From the NCBI GenBank assembly GCA_937902925.1, contig CALFNN010000087.1:1-35369 (forward strand): a stretch of 35,369 nucleotides of DNA, given 5' to 3'. Position 1 is the stretch's first letter; every line of letters begins with the position of its first letter. The stretch is from an uncultured Opitutaceae bacterium (GTDB lineage: Bacteria > Verrucomicrobiota > Verrucomicrobiia > Opitutales > Opitutaceae). The position numbers were made by a program, and so were the translations under genes. Shown piece by piece: positions 14,812 through 21,519 of the stretch. The notes under the pieces were generated by a model. The model saw only the letters and a list, made by a program, of their open reading frames with translations, was not told the origin of the DNA and searched no databases.

Positions 14812-17052
14812 TCAGGCCCCGAAATGGAGGAGGAAATATAGCAGGCCCAGAACGGCGAACGCCGTTAGCACGCACAGGCTGAAACCGATCACGTCCTCCC
14901 GGTTCCATTTGAAAAACTCGAATAGCGAATGCGGCAGCAGCAGGCAGGTACGGGTGGCTTCCGGATTCGCATAAGCCGCCCGGACGGCGCGCTCATCCTC
15001 GGCGCGGTCTGCCCGCACCTTCGTCCGCATGCGGAGAAAAAAACGCCGGACCGATTCCGACTCGTCGGGCGCCGTCAGCAGCGAAACGACGATTAGGACG
15101 AGAAAGGGCAACAGGATCTTGTAGGCATAACGCATCGTCTCATTGAGCGCCTGCGGGTTGGCCGACAGGTCGAAGACCTGATCCAGCAGCCAGGTCTCGA
15201 CGTAAAACATGCCCTCGCCGTGTTTCAGGCCTTCGGCTACCCCGATGCCCTGCGCCCAATAGATGGACTTCGGCGGGATGACGACCGCACGGCTGAACTT
15301 CTCGCCGATCTGCAGCGGCGCCGGCGGGGAGCCCGCCCCGGACCAGCCCGCGATCTGCCGGCCGCGCTCCTCTACATCCCGCGACGTGGCGGCAAAGGTC
15401 TCCGGAATCACCCGCTGCCGCGTTGTGCGCATGAGCGCCTCGCTGGTCCGCATCTGCGGAAAAACCGTCGGCAGCGAGAGCGGCAGCACGACAAACATCA
15501 TCATCGCGGTCAGGATTGAGGCCCACGCCCCCTGACGCGTCGCCCGGCGCCACTTCAGTCCGCACCAGAAGGAGGCGGCGATGATCGCATTGAACTCCCA
15601 GATGAACTTGAGCATCTCCAAGATCGAGTAGAAAGAGGTGCACAGCAGCGCCGCCGCCAGCAGCACCATCGCGCCCGCCAGCCGCCCGACCAGCACATAA
15701 TGCGCCTCGCCCCGACCAGGACGCAGCGACTGGTAGACGTTCTTGGTGAACAGACTCGACGACGAGATCATCAGGGTGCTCGCCGTGGACTGGAGCGCAG
15801 CCAGCAGGCACGCGATCATCAGGCCAACCAACCCGAATCCGAGCCCGCCCAGCAGATCGCGGGTCGCGTGGCCCCACACGAGGTCGGAGTTCTGGATGTC
15901 CCGGCCATAAAGGGCGAAGCACAGCATGCCCAGAAAGCCCCACATCACCGAGCAATAGCGCTTCATCATCGTGCCGGCCGTGAAGCCAATGCTCGCCGTT
16001 AGTTCGTCCTTCGCCGACGCGCTGGCCGTGAGCTGGTTCGACTGCGTGGCGACGTTGAGCGTGGTCATGATCGAGAGCACCACGACGAAATACCACGTGA
16101 AGTCGGCATTGGCGGCGGAGCCGAGCAGGGAGAAGAACCGCCCCGGAAGTTCCTCGTGCAGCGTGTGGCCCGCCGCCAGCAGCCCGCTCACCCCGTGCGC
16201 GGCGTTGAGCTTGGCGATGGCAAATGGGACAAGGAGGATCGAAAGCGCCAGAATCAGCGTGCCCTGCACGGTGTCCGTCCACACCGCAGCCTCCAGCCCG
16301 CCGGCGATCCCGTAGACAAAAACAATCAGCACGATGAACCAGATCAGGGCGGATTCGTTGAGGGAGGAAAATTCCCGATGCGGCCGCTGCAAACGCAACG
16401 ACTGCTGTTCAGCCGCCTCACTAATATTGAGGGGGCCCTTCGCACTTTGCTGGTTCAACGTCTCGAGCCGCAGCGCCTGACCCCGCTCGACCCGTTCGGC
16501 CGAGGTCAAGGCGGACTCGGGCTTCAGGGTGATCCCGATCACGGTCGAGCTCACGGCCTTCAGGCCGAGCCCAATGACGAGGATCAGATAGACACTGGCC
16601 ACCAATGAATAGACCATCGCCATCGCGCGCGATCGGAACCGCTCGTGAAAAAAATCGCCCAGCGTCAGCAGTCGCATGCGCCGATACCAAGGTGCCGTGA
16701 ACCAATAAAGCGGCGTGGCCCACAGCCCCACCAACTGGCTCCAGATCCCACCGGCGCCGTCCCGATATGCGGTCGTCACCGCACCCACGGCAGTATCGGA
16801 GCTGGTCGCCTGGCCGAAGGACGAAAAGATCTGGAGCAACTTGCCAAAGCGCCGGCCACCCAGGAAAAAATCCTCCTGGTTCTTTATGCGAAACATGGTC
16901 ACCACGCCGATGACAACCATGAGCACCGCGTAAACGGCGATGACGATCAGGTCGATGGTCGGGAGGCCAAACACAGGGGGAAATGCGGGGTTCGCGGAAG
17001 CGACAAGGCCGAGGGGAAGCTCGATTGCGATCAGAACTACCGGGACCGTCAA
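14812..17052 (-). CDS. Sodium:solute symporter family (SSS) transporter
   Basis: This 746-aa inner-membrane protein has a typical SSS layout. Its N-terminal helix carries IDLIVIAVYAVLMVVIGVV, followed by the hallmark FFLGGRRFGKLLQIFSSFGQ and SSDTAVGAVTTAYRDGAGGI. The helix YGIAGGLEAAVWTDTVQGTL corresponds to the conserved GG-x-x-AV-x-TD-x-x-Q motif. Later come TTLNVATQSNQLTASASAKD and LLAALQSTASTLMISSSSLF. Roughly 14 hydrophobic segments are visible. Two hydrophilic inserts (about residues 185-240 and 545-650) and a C-terminal cytoplasmic stretch plus final helix make it longer than the usual ~550 aa. Such proteins use a sodium gradient to import sugars, polyols or acids. Its position between glycosidase genes and a divergent polyol dehydrogenase suggests it takes up the released sugar or polyol, which is inference. 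Confidence 0.85.
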   Translation of the reverse strand: MTVPVVLIAIELPLGLVASANPAFPPVFGLPTIDLIVIAVYAVLMVVIGVVTMFRIKNQEDFFLGGRRFGKLLQIFSSFGQATSSDTAVGAVTTAYRDGAGGIWSQLVGLWATPLYWFTAPWYRRMRLLTLGDFFHERFRSRAMAMVYSLVASVYLILVIGLGLKAVSSTVIGITLKPESALTSAERVERGQALRLETLNQQSAKGPLNISEAAEQQSLRLQRPHREFSSLNESALIWFIVLIVFVYGIAGGLEAAVWTDTVQGTLILALSILLVPFAIAKLNAAHGVSGLLAAGHTLHEELPGRFFSLLGSAANADFTWYFVVVLSIMTTLNVATQSNQLTASASAKDELTASIGFTAGTMMKRYCSVMWGFLGMLCFALYGRDIQNSDLVWGHATRDLLGGLGFGLVGLMIACLLAALQSTASTLMISSSSLFTKNVYQSLRPGRGEAHYVLVGRLAGAMVLLAAALLCTSFYSILEMLKFIWEFNAIIAASFWCGLKWRRATRQGAWASILTAMMMFVVLPLSLPTVFPQMRTSEALMRTTRQRVIPETFAATSRDVEERGRQIAGWSGAGSPPAPLQIGEKFSRAVVIPPKSIYWAQGIGVAEGLKHGEGMFYVETWLLDQVFDLSANPQALNETMRYAYKILLPFLVLIVVSLLTAPDESESVRRFFLRMRTKVRADRAEDERAVRAAYANPEATRTCLLLPHSLFEFFKWNREDVIGFSLCVLTAFAVLGLLYFLLHFGA

Positions 17053-17248
17053 CGGCGTTTAGCACCACACGTGAGCGGCTTTCGACATCGTTGGGAAAAC
17101 GGATTTGTCGCCGCCGCGGCCGGAATTCGTTGACGATTGGGCCGGCCAGGAAGAAATTTCGTGGCGGTATTCATGTCCGCACATAGTGTGGTTGGAAAAC
17201 GCGGCTGGGTAGCAGGCGCAATTCAACTGACAGGCACTTGAGAAACGT
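17053..17248. promoter_or_regulatory. Divergent promoter region between symporter and polyol dehydrogenase
   Basis: These 196 bases must carry both promoters because the genes diverge. A TTGACG box is seen at 17130-17135, and the palindromes GGCCGGCC (about 17141-17148) and GAAATTTC (17153-17160) are nearby. No convincing -10 box can be paired with the TTGACG, so individual promoters are not called. Confidence 0.35.
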
Positions 17249-18343
17249 ATGAAAAGAACCTCAATCGGCTTACCCCAGTCCATGGCGGCGGTGGTGGCCC
17301 ATGGTCCTGGCGACTATCGTTTGGAGGAGCGCCCGGTTCCCGTGCCGGGTCCGCGAGAGGTGGTGATCAAGGTCAAGAGCACCGGGATCTGTGCGAGCGA
17401 CATGAAGTGTTACACCGGAGCCCCCATGTTTTGGGGCGACAAGGATCGTCCTGGCTATTGCCAGCCTCCGGTCACGCCGGGCCATGAATTTGTCGGTGAG
17501 GTGGTCGGTTTGGGCGAAGGCGCCGGCGATTTCTACGGTTTGGAAATCGGAGATCATGCCATCAGCGAGCAGATCGTTCCCTGCGGCAAATGCCGTTACT
17601 GCCAGCGCGGCCAATATTGGATGTGCGCCGTGCATGACATCTATGGCTTTCGCCAAAAGACGTTTGGTTCCTGGGCGGAATACATGCTCTTCCCAGCTGG
17701 CGCGTTGAACTACAAGGTGCCGAAATCCATTCCCCTGCACCACGCGGTTTTCATCGAACCGCTCGCTTGCTCGATCCACGCGGTCGAGCGCGGTGATCTT
17801 CAATGTCAGGACACGGTCGTCATCGCCGGCTGCGGACCGCTGGGGCTCGGCATGGTGGCGGCGGCCAAGATCAAGGGGCCCGCCCGCATCATCGCCCTCG
17901 ACTTGAGCGACGATCGACTCGCCCTGGCCAAGAGATGCGGCGCCGACATCGGCATCAATCCAAGGAAAGAAGATGCCGTTCGGAAGGTGCGCGAACTCAC
18001 CGAAGGATATGGCTGCGATGTTTACATCGAGGCCACCGGCGCACCGGCGGCCGTTGAGCAGGGCCTGAACATGATTCGCAAGCTCGGCACTTTCGTCGAG
18101 TTCAGCGTCATGCGGGAAAAGGTCACCGTTGACTGGACCATCATCGGTGACTCCAAGGAACTCAACATCCACGGCGCTCACTTGGGGCCGCACTGCTACC
18201 CGGTGGCGATCCGCATGATCGAGCAACAGTTGCTGCCCATGGACCAGATTGTGACCCATCGCCTGCCCTTGAAAGATTTTCAGAGCGGCCTGGATAAAGT
18301 TGTTAGCGGTCTCACCTCCGTAAAGGTCACGCTTGAACCTTGA
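17249..18343 (+). CDS. Zinc-dependent medium-chain dehydrogenase, erythritol/L-threitol dehydrogenase-like
   Basis: This 364-aa soluble MDR-family oxidoreductase has catalytic-zinc ligands C48 (GICASD), H79-E80 (GHEF) and E170. The structural zinc site is complete: C112, C115, C118 and C126 in PCGKCRYCQRGQYWMC. The Rossmann fold has GCGPLG at 194-199 and an acidic D218 after strand 2 (IIALDLS), which favours NAD over NADP. The overall sequence (GQYWMCAVHDIYGF, IEPLACSIHAVERG, LGPHCYPVAIRMIE) is close to what I recall for erythritol/L-threitol dehydrogenases and sorbitol-type relatives. It likely oxidises a polyol to a ketose in the cytoplasm. It is divergent from the symporter, so the two may be co-regulated. 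The start at 17249 is uncertain: ATG at 17282 (MAAVVAHGPG) matches the usual family N-terminus, and neither has a good ribosome site. Confidence 0.8.
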   Translation: MKRTSIGLPQSMAAVVAHGPGDYRLEERPVPVPGPREVVIKVKSTGICASDMKCYTGAPMFWGDKDRPGYCQPPVTPGHEFVGEVVGLGEGAGDFYGLEIGDHAISEQIVPCGKCRYCQRGQYWMCAVHDIYGFRQKTFGSWAEYMLFPAGALNYKVPKSIPLHHAVFIEPLACSIHAVERGDLQCQDTVVIAGCGPLGLGMVAAAKIKGPARIIALDLSDDRLALAKRCGADIGINPRKEDAVRKVRELTEGYGCDVYIEATGAPAAVEQGLNMIRKLGTFVEFSVMREKVTVDWTIIGDSKELNIHGAHLGPHCYPVAIRMIEQQLLPMDQIVTHRLPLKDFQSGLDKVVSGLTSVKVTLEP

Positions 18344-18660
18344 TTTGCACGTCCTAGCCCCATTCCGGCGGCATCGCCCCGGGTGCCCGTCACCCACCAG
18401 CACCAAACCGGCCAGCAACAACGACGTGGCGGCCAGCATCCCGCAATATCCTCGGCGCTGACGCCAGGCGGCTACACCTTCTTTTGCGGGCCCCGATCAC
18501 GCAACTCCGCGACGCAAATTTCTAACGGCCGACTGCGCCGCGAAAATGGCGCGTTTCAAATCCGAAGCTATTCTACACACGCCATCCTTCAAATGTCTCG
18601 ATCAACAACTTGGGTGGCCGCGATGCCTGAGAAGCATCGGTGTTCTTGATTGGTCTTCGT
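18344..18660. other. Intergenic stretch without a supported gene
   Basis: This is the convergent gap between the dehydrogenase and the glycosidase-like gene. The minus strand from 18439 reads MLAATSLLLAGLVLVGDGHP, resembling a signal peptide or membrane helix, but it then runs into the dehydrogenase antisense, so at most it is a fragment. The only structured element is one copy (18535-18566) of a 32-bp repeat found again at 20100-20131. Confidence 0.4.
18535..18566 (+). repeat. 32-bp direct repeat, copy 1
   Basis: This copy matches 20100-20131 at 28 of 32 positions (core GCGAAAAT, GTTTCAAAT, CGAA). Both copies are in the same orientation and non-coding. They flank the glycosidase-like gene at 18661-19659. 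Confidence 0.5.
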
Positions 18661-19659
18661 TCATGGCCCGTGCCGATCGCGGAGATACTCGAGCCACCAT
18701 TTGATTCCGGGGTCTTTGCGCGTGCCGTCGCCACCGGGATTCATGTTTGGCCCGAGGGGTGGCGGCGCCTGCAACCATGTCGAGGCAAGAATGTAGCCGT
18801 TGGCGCCGTCGATGTGCTGGGTGGTCGCGGCGTTTTGGCGTTCCTTCATCTCAGCCGTGTAGACCCCGACGTTCAAGTAGTTGGAAAGGCCATCCTTCTT
18901 GCTGTATTCGCCCCAATATTGCGAGTTCGGTGGTGTCCCTTCCGTCTCGACGTAGGGCTTTCCGGGAATCTTCGGGCTGAAGTGAATCGCCAGGTCCGCA
19001 TTGGCGGGGGGCGCGGGCTTGGCGTTGTAAGCAATGATGCACATTGGATCCACGGCGTGTCCGCGATCGATCATTTCGCCGATGCGCCATTTCATCGCGG
19101 CATTCGCCATGCCCTCATTATCCGGATCGACGAACACGCTCCGATAGTTTCGCTCTTTCAGCCAGGCGACCGTATTGCTGACTGCGCGGTTGGCGTCGGC
19201 CTGCGTCCAATGCGCGAGCCCTTCGCGCGCGCGCGATGCTCCCCAATACAAGCAACCAACCAGCACGATCATTTTGCGCGCATCGGCGGCCTCGATGATC
19301 CGGCTGAGCCGCGCGCCATAGACTGGGTCGAGCGTAGCATCAGGCCGGTAGCCCTTCACATCGGTGAAACGCGAGCCCATGACATAGACGCTAATCGTGT
19401 TCACCCCATAAGAACGGAATTGATCGAGGTGATCGATGAGTTCGCGCGTGGTGTCGTCGGACATCAATGCCGCGGTCGTGCGCAGTCCCTTGATCTTGAT
19501 CGGCTCGCCATTCAGTCGAATCTCTCCACCGGCGATCGTCAGAGCGTTGCGGTTGCCCGATGCGGTCGACGGGGTGGCCGCGAACGACGCCAGGGCGAGG
19601 CTCAGGCCGAAATAGCACAGGGTGCGCAGGAAGTTTCCAAACGTGAATTGAACGTGCAT
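18661..19659 (-). CDS. Secreted TIM-barrel glycoside hydrolase-like protein
   Basis: The start at 19659 gives MHVQFTFGNFLRTLCYFGLS, a signal peptide cleaved near ATPSTAS, and a 332-aa product; the in-frame ATG at 19740 would add a non-signal leader. The N-terminus (GGEIRLNGEPIKIKGLRTTA) is the small beta-hairpin typical of clan GH-A enzymes. It is followed by barrel strands NTISVYVMG, MIVLVGCLYWG and SVFVDPDNEG. N181-E182 in DPDNEGM sits where the acid/base Glu of clan GH-A lies, and E238-T-E240 in YVETEGTPP is a plausible nucleophile site after strand 7. I cannot assign a CAZy family. It presumably acts in the periplasm on the same substrate class as the GH2 proteins, which is inference from location. 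Confidence 0.65.
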   Translation of the reverse strand: MHVQFTFGNFLRTLCYFGLSLALASFAATPSTASGNRNALTIAGGEIRLNGEPIKIKGLRTTAALMSDDTTRELIDHLDQFRSYGVNTISVYVMGSRFTDVKGYRPDATLDPVYGARLSRIIEAADARKMIVLVGCLYWGASRAREGLAHWTQADANRAVSNTVAWLKERNYRSVFVDPDNEGMANAAMKWRIGEMIDRGHAVDPMCIIAYNAKPAPPANADLAIHFSPKIPGKPYVETEGTPPNSQYWGEYSKKDGLSNYLNVGVYTAEMKERQNAATTQHIDGANGYILASTWLQAPPPLGPNMNPGGDGTRKDPGIKWWLEYLRDRHGP

Positions 19660-19929
19660 TGGCGAAAAAGGGTTCGTCGCAAAAGTCAGCCGGACGGCTT
19701 GCGATGATTGAGCCAAACGACCCCAAGTATGCAACGTCACACGGCAACGGCGACGGTGGGTGCGACCGCTGGATTACTCCATGGCGAAAGCGACGGTGGA
19801 CGGCAGGACTGACGGTGGCCTGTTCGGGCGGATGACACCAGGTTGTTCAGGACACCCTCGGTTTGATTTCCATGACCACTGCCGCGGCACCCTCACGCTC
19901 ATACTGTGCAACAGTGCAGAATGAACCCT

Positions 19930-20016
19930 CCTCGGGGCAAGCCCCGAGGTATCCCGGAATGGGGCTCCGCCCCGATGACAGCGGGCGGCATCCATCCTCG
20001 AAGCAAGCGTCGAGGA
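19930..20016. repeat. Cluster of three REP-like palindromes
   Basis: Hairpin 1 is CCTCGGGGC-AA-GCCCCGAGG (9-bp perfect stem, 19930-19949). Hairpin 2 is GGGGC-TCC-GCCCC (19961-19973). Hairpin 3 is TCCTCGA/TCGAGGA (19995-20001 / 20010-20016). Hairpins 1 and 3 both carry CAAG at the loop. Spacing is regular (about 30 bases), as in a BIME-type mosaic. Confidence 0.6.
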
Positions 20017-20099
20017 ACGGTGCCGTCCCGATTAGATTGATCGTGTTGCCAAAACCGGTGTCAGTCTTCCAGCCGAGATTAGTTCAGAGCCGGCTCGGC

Positions 20100-20131
20100 G
20101 CGCGGCGAAAATCGCGTGTTTCAAATGCGAA
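20100..20131 (+). repeat. 32-bp direct repeat, copy 2
   Basis: This is the same element as 18535-18566, 28 of 32 bases identical. It lies in non-coding DNA upstream of the glycosidase-like gene. Confidence 0.5.
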
Positions 20132-20373
20132 TGTCATGGAAACAGCTCAAGGCGTTTGGGCTCGGTCCTGCCTCTCATGGTCGACGAGCTTCAATCGCGC
20201 GAGAGATTGGCGGAAGTTGTCGCGAGGGATATTGGGCGTGAGGACAACGAAGCGAACACGGGCGGACACACGTGAACACCGGCGAAAATGAGGAGGGCAA
20301 ATCGCCCCCAATCTACCCCCGAATACCCCGATTTTTCGCTAAGATGTTGGCGGGGCATAAAAGTCACTGCGGC

Positions 20374-20402
20374 TCATAACCTGAAGGTTGTTCGTGCTAA
20401 CC
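20374..20402 (+). other. tRNA-Met-like segment, possible attachment-site remnant
   Basis: CTCATAACCTGAAGGT resembles the anticodon loop and 3' stem of a CAU tRNA. It is followed by GCTAACCCTC, vaguely like the T arm. The 5' anticodon strand does not pair fully and there is no acceptor stem, so it is not a tRNA gene. It lies 20 bases beyond the 3' end of a tyrosine recombinase gene, where attachment sites often are. Confidence 0.2.
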
Positions 20403-20422
20403 CTCAGAGGACGCGCGAATGG

Positions 20423-21382
20423 TCAGTAACTAACTCGATAGGTCGGCGAATTCTCCACCTTGACGACCCGCTTGTCGTAGAGCCGGGTCGTCGAAATACT
20501 CGCATGCCCGAGCCACTCCGACACCGCGGCCAGATCCGCCCCGTGCTCGAGCGCATTGGTGCCCGCGGTGGCCCGTAGGGAATGCGGCCCAAACCCGGCG
20601 ACATCGATCCCGACTTGGTCGGCGTAGCGCATCACGATCCGCCACAGCGAATCAGCGGTTAGAGCGCCGCTCGTTCCCGCCGCCGATGTCCGATTTCGCA
20701 GCGGCCGAAACATCGCACCGTTCTTGTCTGCGCCATGACCGGCCGCCACGAGGTATTCGTTGATGGCCGCGACAGCCACCGGATGCGCAGGAAGAAACCG
20801 GATTTTCCCGCCTTTGCCGCGGAACTCGAGGTGCGCGATCCCACGGCGGTCGGCCAGATATCCCACGAGAAGCGCGGCAACTTCGGCTCGCCTGGGTCCA
20901 TGGAACAGAAATACCGCGAGGATCGCCCGGTCTCGCTTACCGACCAGCGTTGCGGTGAGCGGCGCCGCCAAAAGCGCCCTCGCCTGCCGGTCGCTGATCG
21001 CGGGCGTTTTTCCCTGGTTCGCCCCTTCCTTGGGTCGCTGGACGCCGGCGACCGGATTGTGCATCACGGCATTTCGGTCGCAGAGATACTCGAAGAGGGA
21101 CGACACGGCGGCGATCTTCCGGCGCACGGTGGCGGGCGCCTGATGGGCAATCGTCTTCCGCCAAGCGAGGACGTGCGATCTGCCGACCTTCCTCAGTTCC
21201 TCCGGTGCTGCGATTCCGAGAAAACCCATAAAACCCCGAACATCGCTACGGTAGGCCCGGCGGGTGTTCGGGTTGGTCAAATTGGCGAACCATTCGACCT
21301 CCGGCGGCACGGCCGCCAAGCCCTGGAACTGCTCCGCCGTGAGCGCCACCGGCGCCGTCGCGAGGGCAGAGTGCGTTGCCAT
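20423..21382 (-). CDS. Tyrosine recombinase/integrase (XerC/XerD-like)
   Basis: ATG at 21382 gives 319 aa (MATHSALATAPVAL...). The N-terminal SAM-like core-binding domain covers ~35-120 (TRRAYRSDVRGFMGFLG, RRKIAAVSSLFEYLCDR). The catalytic domain has the full set: R164 (HGPRRAEV), Lys in GKGGKIRF, H267-x-x-R270 (HSLRATAGT), H293 (LGHASISTT) and Y302 (RLYDK). It should therefore be active in cutting and joining DNA. The start codon touches the proposed left terminus of the TniABQ transposon, so its promoter probably lies inside the transposon end. It may act as a resolvase for cointegrates, the role usually filled by a serine resolvase in Tn5053-type elements, or it may be an unrelated integrase. 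Both are inference. Confidence 0.85.
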   Translation of the reverse strand: MATHSALATAPVALTAEQFQGLAAVPPEVEWFANLTNPNTRRAYRSDVRGFMGFLGIAAPEELRKVGRSHVLAWRKTIAHQAPATVRRKIAAVSSLFEYLCDRNAVMHNPVAGVQRPKEGANQGKTPAISDRQARALLAAPLTATLVGKRDRAILAVFLFHGPRRAEVAALLVGYLADRRGIAHLEFRGKGGKIRFLPAHPVAVAAINEYLVAAGHGADKNGAMFRPLRNRTSAAGTSGALTADSLWRIVMRYADQVGIDVAGFGPHSLRATAGTNALEHGADLAAVSEWLGHASISTTRLYDKRVVKVENSPTYRVSY

Positions 21383-21498
21383 TGTCGCTTTGCATTTAAA
21401 TCCCGGAATTTCGGTTGTTCCATATGAACGATTTAAGCTTTGCACCCTGGTCCGGAAACTACACGTAATTCCCGGATATTTGCACGTAAATACCGGAC
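21383..21498 (+). repeat. Transposon left end with three transposase-site repeats
   Basis: Sites in the same orientation are TGCATTTAAATCCCGG (21391-21406), ACACGTAATTCCCGG (21461-21475) and TGCACGTAAATACCGG (21481-21496). A weaker TGCACCCTGGTCCGG lies at 21441-21455. The promoter for tniA, and possibly the one for the recombinase reading left, must lie here. Confidence 0.7.
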
Positions 21499-21519
21499 TT
21501 TTTCAATCGAAGTGATGTC

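Larger units (their letters stand above)
19660..20422. other. Repeat-rich intergenic stretch
   Basis: No credible gene lies here. A frame across 19863-20291 is produced by the palindromes themselves. The stretch contains three successive hairpins (19930-20016), a copy of the 32-bp repeat (20100-20131), a GGGC-AAATC-GCCC hairpin near 20297, and a short tRNA-Met-like segment at 20374-20402. Confidence 0.45.

Noticed and set aside
17270-18439. Minus-strand frame antisense to the dehydrogenase
   Set aside because: Shadow frame; only its first ~20 residues resemble a signal peptide, and nothing else supports a gene.
19863-20291. 142-aa plus-strand frame
   Set aside because: It runs through three palindromes and a repeat; composition is not protein-like.
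20374-20402. Functional tRNA gene
   Set aside because: No acceptor stem, D arm or fully paired anticodon stem; kept only as a possible attachment scar.
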